Part shown: one piece after another, positions 28,028 through 35,661 of the stretch
How positions within the stretch are numbered: position 1 is the stretch's first letter
Layout: each line of letters opens with the position of its first letter
Origin: Candidatus Uhrbacteria bacterium
Lineage (GTDB): Bacteria; Patescibacteriota; Patescibacteriia; UBA9934
Reading direction: 5' to 3'
Length of the DNA: 35,661 nt
Assembly (NCBI GenBank): GCA_943359325.1
Contig: CALRHD010000001.1
Span: 70,240-105,900, forward strand
The notes under the pieces: model-generated
Databases searched by the model: none
What the model was told of the DNA's origin: nothing
The model's input: the letters and a program-made list of their open reading frames with translations, nothing else
Position numbers and translations under genes: made by a program

Positions 28028-31000
28028 GTGTTTCAACTTCGCCTAAAACGCTTCGCCCCGTACTTCCTTGCACTTCTTGTGGTTGGCGTGTTTGCGTTTG
28101 TTGTACCACATAGTGCGTTCGCACAAGCAACGACCGACGCACTCACAAGTGTTGGTGACGCAACAGGGCTTGGCGGTGACGACCCTCGCGTGATTGTTGC
28201 GAGAATTATCCGCACGGGCATTACGCTGCTTGGCGTGCTTGCGGTACTTATCGTGCTGTACGGCGGATTTGTTTGGATGACGGCGGGTGGCAACGAAGAA
28301 AAAATCGAAAAAGCAAAAAAAATTCTCATTCGTGGGAGCATCGGACTCGCGATTATTCTGATGTCGTGGGCGATCACGACGTTTGTCATCACTGCACTTT
28401 TGAGTGCGACGCAGGACGGCGGCGGTGGAGGGTCGAATTCGAGTGGCAACGGCGGAAGTTTGGGCGGCGGTTCAACGTCGAGTTTTATCGTTACGGACTT
28501 TTCACCTGATGCAGCGGTTGCCATTCGGAACATTCAACTTCGTGTCACATTCAGTAAAAATTTGGACGCAACAACAGCGGGAAACGGCGTCACGGTAACG
28601 AACGGAGCAACGGGCGCGCAAGTTGATGGCGTTGTTTCCGCGTCAGGTAATCACCTCACATTTGTGCCGAGTGCAGCATGCCCTACGCCGAACGAAGACC
28701 GTTTCTGTTTTGATGCTGACACTGCGTTTACGGTTTCCGTGTCGGGTGACATTCGAAGTAGTACAGGCACAAAGCTCGTGTGTTCAGGCGATCGCTGTAC
28801 GTCGTCATTTACAAGCGGCAATCTTGTTGACACGGAAAATCCTGTTGCAATACTTTCGAACCCTGAAGATGGCGACGGTGTACCCACTGACTCGTTGCAA
28901 GCAGTGCAGGCAACGGCAACTGATGACAGTGAAGTATCGAGCGGAGAATTTTTGCTCGACACAACGGCATTCGATAGCGTTGGCGCAGCAGGCGATGATC
29001 TCGGTAACGTCATTCTCGAAACGGCACTCGACACGGGTGACATGCAAAACGGCAGCACGTATCGGTTGTCGGTTATCGTCACGGACATTGCCGGCAACAC
29101 CGATACCGATTCTATACAAATTGATGGTCGACCAGCGTGGTGTTTTAATGGTGCGCTCGACACTGACCGCGGCGAAACAGGCATTGACTGCGGCGGCGAC
29201 ACGGCGAGCAACGACTATTGCGGTGCATGCGATGGCAGTAGCTGCACCAGCGACGCCGAATGTTCAAGCGGCAGCTGTGTGGACGGCGTGTGCGCAACAC
29301 TTCCCGAAATTACGAGCGTGTCTCCCGATAACGGTGCGGTGGGTTCGTATGTGACCATTGCGGGAACGGGTTTTGGTAGTCTCGACGGGACGGTTGCGTT
29401 TACTGCGGCAGATGGCGGAACAGTCGAAGCAGATATCCCGTCGTGTAGCAGTGGCTGGTCGTCAACAGAAATAGTTGTCGAAGTGCCGACAGGTGCAGCG
29501 GACGGCCCGATTACGTTGACGACATCCTCCGATCGCGTCGAGACAACCGACGACGATAACGGTGCGGTGCTCGCTGACTTTGATGTGAACGATGTCGTGC
29601 GGCCAAAACTATGCAGCCTTTCGCCGAACGACGGTGCATCGACTGACGCCGTGACGCTTGCAGGATTGGATTTTGGCGATACGCAAAATAGTTCTACCGT
29701 ACTATTTGGAACGACGGCAGCAGGAACATACACGTCGTGGGCCGACACCAGCGTTTCGGCAACGGTGCCATCGCTTTCGGACGATGACTATAGTGTGACG
29801 GTGATGGTCGATGGTGTTGCGAGCAACGCAGTCACGTTTACTGTGCTCGCAGATAGTCAGGACGCGCCAACAATAAGTGGCGTTGATCCCGAGAGCGGTG
29901 CGATTGGCGATTACATCACTATCGCAGGCGATAATTTCGGTGCGTTAACTGGCACGGTGTGGTTCGAAAGTGCAGAGTCGGGATTGCTTGCACTTGGCAG
30001 CATGGATTTCCCCGCGGCATGCGATGGTGACACATGGAGCAACGACGAAATCACCGTGATTGTTCCCGACGTATTTCAGAATGCAGAGAGTGTCACCGCG
30101 GGTTCATACACGTTGTACATAGAGGATCAAAACGGCACGCAATCGAATGCGATCGACTTTACGGTGACGGACGGCGCTCCCGATCCAGGAATTTGTTCGT
30201 TGACTCCCGAAAGTGGTGCGGCGGGTGACACTGTTGTCATCGCAGGCGAACGATTGGGGAGCACAGCAGGAGCGGTGACATTTTATAGTGGCGTTGCAGG
30301 CACGGTTACAGACAGCGATTGGTCAAGTACGGAGATTACGGTGCTCGTTCCTCTAGGAACAGCAACAGGACCGGTTGCTATTACATCGTCGGCGGGTGCA
30401 GAAAGTAACACGCTCAATTTTAGCGTCGGCACGTCGTCGACGTCGTCAAGCGAAAACGTCACGGCTGCGGCGTACGGATGGTATTTCTCGAGCGGGAGTA
30501 TTCCTGAAACGCCTGAACTCATTGTTGACTGTTCCGACACGGTGGTGAGTGCGGTACCGAACGAACGTTTTACGGCTGAAGTGTGTACGAATGCGGTGGT
30601 GTACGGAGAATTTTCAACATTGATGAACGAAGGATCAGTGGGCGACGCAGTGCGTGTGGAGGAATGTACGGCAGGCGGCGACCAGCCGTGCGACACAATA
30701 GTGGACGTTGCAGGTGCGGCGACTGTTGCGTCATCGGCCGTCATGACATATTTCACTTGGGTACCGACGGCAACAACGTTCACTACTGATACGGAATACC
30801 GTGTGACTGTTTCGACTGCGGCCAGTTCGGCGAGCGGTGTGGCGATGGCGGCTGATGTGTCGTGGAATTTTACGACCGCTACAACGGAAACAACATGCCG
30901 CGTGAGTGCGGTGCATGTCTCGCCGTCGGCGTCGACGATTGCGGAGTTGAACGGCATGGACGCATTTCATGCGTTGCCGATTTCTGGATGCGTGGTGACA

Positions 31001-34000
31001 AATGCGTCGTCGTACACATGGGACTGGACCGTGAACAATAGTTTTGCCGACTTTGTTGCATCGAGCAGCGGAACATGCGACGCAGGCACGACGTCGTGTG
31101 CGACGGTCGAAGCATTGGCAGAAGGTGTCACGCCCGTTACGGCCGAAGAAACAGATAGCAATATTGACGGCTCGTCGACGCTGACGATCGCATTTACCGA
31201 TCCGTACGTCGAAAGTTTCGAACCGAACTGTGACGCTGCATGCTCAAACGCAGCGATTGCGGCGACGTTCAACATTGGCATGGACGCCGCAACAATAGAA
31301 GCACCCGGTGCGGTGACGCTCTACACATGTGCAAACGAATTGTGTGCGAACCTCACCGAATATCCGTCGTACACCGTTGCGTGCGCCTCAACGACGGAAG
31401 ATGCAACGCGTTGCGACAAAGCGGTGATTACGATTGGGAGCGACTTGGTTGCGGACACGTACTATCGTGTCATTGTCTCAGGTGACGTCGAAAGTGCGAG
31501 TGGCGTTCCGTTGACGCGCACAAACTACAACGGCGATTATTCGTGGACGTACAAAGTGAAGGATGGTGTTGTGGTGTGTTCGACCGATCGCGTGTCGCTC
31601 ACTCCTGCCGCAGCAACAGCAAGTGTCATTGGTCAACGGCAAACATTTACTGCTGTTGCGTACGGTCCACAAGATTCGTGTTCCGTGGCAGGACAGGAGC
31701 TCACTGCTGCAGATTTTAACTGGAGTTGGACGAACCCGATTGCCGACGACGGTGCGGACGCCGCGATTGCGGTTGCAGAATGGTGGAGCACGGCAACGGT
31801 CGATACGGATGTGTCAGGCATTGCAGCAGGTTGTACTGCATCGTGTATTGCAGGAGGCAGCAATGCGTACGAAGCGATTTGTGGCGACACGAAGCGGGGC
31901 ACAGGCGAAGAGTGCGAAGACGGTAACACCGTGAATGGCGACGGCTGTTCGTCGTTGTGTTTGCGGGAAGGCGGCGACATCGTCGGCGTGTGCGGTAATG
32001 GAACGCTCGAACAGAACAGTAGCAGTGCAGGTGAAGATTGCGATGACAGCAACACCCACAGTGGCGACGGGTGCTCGGCGACATGTTTGAACGAAGGCGC
32101 AACGCAAGCGAACACGACATGCGGAAACAACGATATTGGCTACGAGGCAACGCTTGGCGGTGAGGATTGCGACGACGGCAATGTGCAACGCGGCGATGGC
32201 TGTGACGCGCAATGTTTGAATGAAGGTACGCCAACATTGTCGAGTTTGGGCGGTGCGTTGTGCGGAAATAGCGTTGTTGACGCGCCATACGAAAATTGCG
32301 ATACCGCACTTTCTCTGCAGGGTTGTTCGTCGACGTGTCTACTTGAAGGTGCTTCCGCGCTCTACAGCACGCCGTCAACATGCGGCGATACTATTATAGG
32401 AACGGGCGAGGAATGCGACGTGGGCGATGTTCTGGATGACGATGGATGTTCTTCCGACTGTTTGCTCGAAGGATCGTCGACAAGTTTTGGTGTGCCGTCA
32501 TTCTGTGGTGACGGAACGGTCGGTGTCGGCGAACTGGCAACATGCGAAGCGTCCGGCGGCGACACAAATGTTGATGCACTGCAACTTGCATTTATTGGCG
32601 ATGATGCTGCGCAAGAAGTGAGCACAACGACGCATGAAGCGAACGCAACTATTGTCGTTACCGAGCCTGCGTCGGGCGTTGGTACCACGGGCACATTTAC
32701 ACTTTCGTGTACCGCCGCAAGCGACGAAGACTGCCCGAACAGCACGACGTATGGTGTCGGTACCGCAAATTGCTGCATGGAACGGCCGACGGTAACGCTA
32801 TACCCGAACGGGAGCGACGTGTGCCGCAACGCCATGATGTACGGCGTGTTTACGCAGGAAATGAACACTGCGTCATTTATGACAACGGCGTCAGATGGCT
32901 CGACGACGCCACGCATGTATGCTGCGCTCGACCTTTCGACGACCGCCGATGGCGTGTGCCCGAGCGACCACACTTCGCTTGTTATGGCGCCGGCTGGCAG
33001 CTGGGCGGCACGTGCGTGGTTTGCCGTTCGCCGATTTGTCGCAGGAGCAACGGCACAAGCCGACACAGGTGATTGCGTTGCGCCGATCGACAGTTTCTCT
33101 CAAACCGCGAATGCCAGTGGAACGTATACGGTTCGTATGCGCTACACTGCGGCACTTGTTGCAAATGCAAATTACACGCTGCACCTCGACGTTGACGCCG
33201 ACAACACCGACGGCGTTGCTGCAGGTGTGACGTCGCTTGACGGTGTTGCGCTCTACAACGCGAGCGGCAAAGAAGAGTCGACGTTTACGACGGGCAGCGA
33301 CATCTGCACGCTCGATGTGTTGCAAGTCGAAGATACGGACGACAGTGCAAATTATTTCTCGGCGACAGGTGAAGATCACATTTTTACCACCACTGCATTG
33401 TCGTACGCAACAGGTGAGCCGCAAGAAATAAGTCCTGTTGCCGGCGTGTATGACTGGACCATTTCGTCGTGGTCAGAAGACACTGATGCTGAAATTTTTA
33501 TTGCTGCCGTCGATGCGACAGATGCGACGAACGCGACCGTGACTGCCGCAGGAGAAAACGGCAGTGGCAATATTCTTGCAACTGCGACGGTAACCGCCGA
33601 CGTTATTGGTAGCACAACGGGCGATACAGTTGTGGGAAGCGCCGACGCAACCGCAAATTTGTGTGTCAATCCATGGCCAGCAATTGCCGCGTTCCCGTGG
33701 GAAGACGCCACAATGGGCATCGCACTGCACTATTGCCGTGACGCAGGCGACGAAACAGTTACGACCGACGACTACCCCGTGGTGACGGCGGTGCAAGCGG
33801 CGCGCCGTCCAATTTCTGGCGACACCGTCATAAAAGAATATTTGTTTGAAGTCGCAGGCAGCACCGACGCGATTGGTTTGCGCGTTGTAAGCAACGAACA
33901 CTATTTGAGCCCTACGGCGTGGTATGCAGCGCAAGGGTTTACAGGAACGCCTGCAGCAACAACAGTGGATGGTTTTGAGGCGATAACAGACGGCCGCACG

Positions 34001-35661
34001 ACGTATGTTTCCGCACCGAACGCCGAGGCAGACATTTATTCGAACATCTACGTGTTGTCCTACAACGAAGGGGCGAGCGACGAGACGATAGAAATTTATA
34101 ACCAAATGGTGGCGGACATGGCGCTTACGACATCGCTAGACGACACTGCGCTTTGTTATACGTCGAGCGGTGCACTTGCAACCAGCACGACGACGGGAGA
34201 AGTTGTCGCATGTACGTCCGACAACGACTGTAACACGTCGACGGCCGAATATTGTGGCGATCTAAAAGCAAAAGTACAGCGTGACACAAAACGTCTCGCT
34301 GATTTGACGACGATCTCGGCGGCGATTACGACGTACGGCGACGAGAACGGAATGTGCAGTGCAACCGTGAGTCAAAGTTGTACGACAGACGCAGATTGTC
34401 CGGGGGTCGAAACGTGCGAAGCCGTGGTGCCCACACTTGGCAGCGGAACATTTGTGCGTTCACTTGGAGCAAGTGCGTGGACGTCGTGGTCGGACTTGCT
34501 CGGGGAGGCAATCGGCCTCGAGGAATCTGTCGCCGATCCGCTCAATACATACATTGGCTGTGGCACAGGAACGCTCGCCGACTACGACGCAGCGACGTGC
34601 GTCAATAGCACCGCAGGAACGTATGTCTGCCCAAGTGACAGTCATGTGTATCATTATCGACCGAGCGGTGCGCAGTCGTATAGCCTTTACGCCGATTTGG
34701 AATACAGTGGGGCGTACTGGGAAAACCCAATCGACGAAGACATTACAGACGGCGTGTCACTCATTGCCTCGAGTGACAACGGGGACAATGCATATTTGAC
34801 CGGTTTCACGATTGACCCATTCTGTGACAGCACAGTGTACGGCGGCACAGGGACGTGCGGCGACGGTATTGTGAACACCGATGCGGATGGCACGGTGGAG
34901 GAGTGTGAAATCGGCGAAGCGGGCGGTACGGCAAGCGCATGCGACAGCGATGGCAATGGCACGGACGACGGTACGCAGAGTCAAACATGCAACAGCGTTT
35001 GTACAGGTTTTACGTCGAACGCCAGTGCCGCGTGTATTCCTGCGGCGTGCGGGAACGCAGTGATTGATACAGGCGAAACATGCGACGACGGTGACTACAA
35101 TGGGCGTTACGGATACTGCAGTGCTTTGTGCGACTACGTCACGGCGACATTTTGCGGTGACGGTGCGCTTTCGGGGAGCGAAGTGTGCGACTGTGGCGCG
35201 TCTTCGTTGTCGGCGTTACCAACAGATGCTCGACCATACGGCGGCACTCCAGGAACATGCAGCGGTGTGAACGGTGTGTACGACAGTAATGTCAATACGA
35301 CATGTGCATGGGATTGCCAAGGTCCGTCGTCGTATTGTGGTGACGGTACAATAGATAGTGGTGAAGTGTGTGATGGTGGGAGCGACAGTTGGGAAGGCGC
35401 ACTTTGTAATATCAATTCGACTGCAGCAACGTTTGGGGAAGCGTGTACAAGCGACGACGACTGTGAACGGTACAGTTCGCTTTCGGGTGCCGATCCGTTG
35501 TGCGGTGGGGAAGATGGCACAGGGCTTGAAGCATGTCCCGAGGCAACAATTTGTGTGCAGGGCAATACAAGTTTGCATGGCACGGTGTGCGAAACAGACG
35601 ACGACTGCGGAACAGGCGGCGTGTGCTCGGTGGCAATATATCAAACGTACCGAACCCGAAC
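28028..35661 (+). CDS. Giant surface protein, same N-terminal module, Ig-like/IPT-TIG and Myxococcus-type Cys-rich repeats; 3' end outside window
   Basis: GTG start at 28028; the frame stays open to the window end, more than 2540 residues. Order: signal peptide ending AFA (residue 32); two membrane helices around FVWMTAGGNEEKIEKAKKIL (about 63-122); Gly/Ser linker; Big_5-type domain (about 140-250); four IPT/TIG-like domains beginning near residues 427, 524, 613 and 718 (pattern SVSPDNGAVGS, VDPESGAIGD, LTPESGAAGD); more Ig-like domains; Cys-rich block 1 (about 1285-1500) with units of the CGNG...GEDCDDGN...GDGCSxxC type; further beta domains; Cys-rich block 2 from about 2270. The Cys units match the Myxococcus disulfide-repeat (DUF4215) pattern. 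Probably a very large adhesin-like cell-surface protein; function is inferred from architecture. Same operon as the 26262 gene. Confidence 0.88.
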   Translation, partial: MFQLRLKRFAPYFLALLVVGVFAFVVPHSAFAQATTDALTSVGDATGLGGDDPRVIVARIIRTGITLLGVLAVLIVLYGGFVWMTAGGNEEKIEKAKKILIRGSIGLAIILMSWAITTFVITALLSATQDGGGGGSNSSGNGGSLGGGSTSSFIVTDFSPDAAVAIRNIQLRVTFSKNLDATTAGNGVTVTNGATGAQVDGVVSASGNHLTFVPSAACPTPNEDRFCFDADTAFTVSVSGDIRSSTGTKLVCSGDRCTSSFTSGNLVDTENPVAILSNPEDGDGVPTDSLQAVQATATDDSEVSSGEFLLDTTAFDSVGAAGDDLGNVILETALDTGDMQNGSTYRLSVIVTDIAGNTDTDSIQIDGRPAWCFNGALDTDRGETGIDCGGDTASNDYCGACDGSSCTSDAECSSGSCVDGVCATLPEITSVSPDNGAVGSYVTIAGTGFGSLDGTVAFTAADGGTVEADIPSCSSGWSSTEIVVEVPTGAADGPITLTTSSDRVETTDDDNGAVLADFDVNDVVRPKLCSLSPNDGASTDAVTLAGLDFGDTQNSSTVLFGTTAAGTYTSWADTSVSATVPSLSDDDYSVTVMVDGVASNAVTFTVLADSQDAPTISGVDPESGAIGDYITIAGDNFGALTGTVWFESAESGLLALGSMDFPAACDGDTWSNDEITVIVPDVFQNAESVTAGSYTLYIEDQNGTQSNAIDFTVTDGAPDPGICSLTPESGAAGDTVVIAGERLGSTAGAVTFYSGVAGTVTDSDWSSTEITVLVPLGTATGPVAITSSAGAESNTLNFSVGTSSTSSSENVTAAAYGWYFSSGSIPETPELIVDCSDTVVSAVPNERFTAEVCTNAVVYGEFSTLMNEGSVGDAVRVEECTAGGDQPCDTIVDVAGAATVASSAVMTYFTWVPTATTFTTDTEYRVTVSTAASSASGVAMAADVSWNFTTATTETTCRVSAVHVSPSASTIAELNGMDAFHALPISGCVVTNASSYTWDWTVNNSFADFVASSSGTCDAGTTSCATVEALAEGVTPVTAEETDSNIDGSSTLTIAFTDPYVESFEPNCDAACSNAAIAATFNIGMDAATIEAPGAVTLYTCANELCANLTEYPSYTVACASTTEDATRCDKAVITIGSDLVADTYYRVIVSGDVESASGVPLTRTNYNGDYSWTYKVKDGVVVCSTDRVSLTPAAATASVIGQRQTFTAVAYGPQDSCSVAGQELTAADFNWSWTNPIADDGADAAIAVAEWWSTATVDTDVSGIAAGCTASCIAGGSNAYEAICGDTKRGTGEECEDGNTVNGDGCSSLCLREGGDIVGVCGNGTLEQNSSSAGEDCDDSNTHSGDGCSATCLNEGATQANTTCGNNDIGYEATLGGEDCDDGNVQRGDGCDAQCLNEGTPTLSSLGGALCGNSVVDAPYENCDTALSLQGCSSTCLLEGASALYSTPSTCGDTIIGTGEECDVGDVLDDDGCSSDCLLEGSSTSFGVPSFCGDGTVGVGELATCEASGGDTNVDALQLAFIGDDAAQEVSTTTHEANATIVVTEPASGVGTTGTFTLSCTAASDEDCPNSTTYGVGTANCCMERPTVTLYPNGSDVCRNAMMYGVFTQEMNTASFMTTASDGSTTPRMYAALDLSTTADGVCPSDHTSLVMAPAGSWAARAWFAVRRFVAGATAQADTGDCVAPIDSFSQTANASGTYTVRMRYTAALVANANYTLHLDVDADNTDGVAAGVTSLDGVALYNASGKEESTFTTGSDICTLDVLQVEDTDDSANYFSATGEDHIFTTTALSYATGEPQEISPVAGVYDWTISSWSEDTDAEIFIAAVDATDATNATVTAAGENGSGNILATATVTADVIGSTTGDTVVGSADATANLCVNPWPAIAAFPWEDATMGIALHYCRDAGDETVTTDDYPVVTAVQAARRPISGDTVIKEYLFEVAGSTDAIGLRVVSNEHYLSPTAWYAAQGFTGTPAATTVDGFEAITDGRTTYVSAPNAEADIYSNIYVLSYNEGASDETIEIYNQMVADMALTTSLDDTALCYTSSGALATSTTTGEVVACTSDNDCNTSTAEYCGDLKAKVQRDTKRLADLTTISAAITTYGDENGMCSATVSQSCTTDADCPGVETCEAVVPTLGSGTFVRSLGASAWTSWSDLLGEAIGLEESVADPLNTYIGCGTGTLADYDAATCVNSTAGTYVCPSDSHVYHYRPSGAQSYSLYADLEYSGAYWENPIDEDITDGVSLIASSDNGDNAYLTGFTIDPFCDSTVYGGTGTCGDGIVNTDADGTVEECEIGEAGGTASACDSDGNGTDDGTQSQTCNSVCTGFTSNASAACIPAACGNAVIDTGETCDDGDYNGRYGYCSALCDYVTATFCGDGALSGSEVCDCGASSLSALPTDARPYGGTPGTCSGVNGVYDSNVNTTCAWDCQGPSSYCGDGTIDSGEVCDGGSDSWEGALCNINSTAATFGEACTSDDDCERYSSLSGADPLCGGEDGTGLEACPEATICVQGNTSLHGTVCETDDDCGTGGVCSVAIYQTYRTR

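Noticed and set aside
1-35661. CRISPR array or alternative genetic code
   Set aside because: No regularly spaced repeats were found; the four 28-bp repeat copies are irregularly placed and in both orientations. TGA serves as a normal stop (for example at the end of hflX), and conserved proteins have no internal TGA.

Overview
The window looks like part of a Candidate Phyla Radiation (Patescibacteria, probably Parcubacteria-like) chromosome. The evidence is compact spacing, standard code with TGA used as stop, few Shine-Dalgarno sequences, VirB2/TrbC-like membrane modules on giant Ig-like surface proteins, BRO-N and helical-repeat proteins, and a diversity-generating retroelement (DGR). The lineage is inferred from gene content and style only; there is no rRNA gene here.

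Layout. 1-4.5 kb: a 5'-truncated window copy of relA/spoT (-), a small charged protein (+) and topA (-). 4.6-8.6 kb: a 1330-residue helical-repeat protein of unknown function (+). 8.6-14.5 kb: a minus-strand operon transcribed lytR/cpsA/psr - der - pth - dprA - folC. 14.5-17.1 kb: tRNA-Val(CAC), its terminator, an odd tRNA-like structured element, then lepB-hisS. 17.1-21 kb: small accessory genes (BRO-N, HAD phosphatase, a hypothetical protein, an antitoxin/toxin pair, MazG-like), then rpsU and a GatB/YqeY gene. 21-23.1 kb: a hypothetical protein (-) divergent from hflX (+).

23.1-26.2 kb is the most interesting locus: a complete DGR. It has a target gene whose 3' end carries a variable repeat (VR, 24029-24153), a matching template repeat (TR, 24624-24748), an Avd accessory gene, and a reverse transcriptase with LGNLTSQ and YCDD motifs. 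Over 125 aligned positions VR and TR differ at 14 sites, and all 14 are adenines in TR. The avd gene is on the strand opposite to the target, TR and RT, which is not the usual arrangement. 26.2 kb to the end: two tandem genes for secreted/membrane proteins that share an N-terminal two-helix VirB2-like module followed by Ig-like, IPT/TIG and cysteine-rich repeats. The second exceeds 2540 residues and runs off the window.

Other signals: a 28-bp interspersed repeat occurs four times, twice intergenic and twice inside folC and pth. The coding copies differ from the intergenic ones exactly where two in-frame TAA stops would fall. Other repeat-derived in-frame insertions sit in topA and folC. Promoters fall into two groups: -10 boxes 6-12 nt from the start codon (probably leaderless mRNAs) and -10 boxes about 20-30 nt upstream, often with an extended TGn motif.
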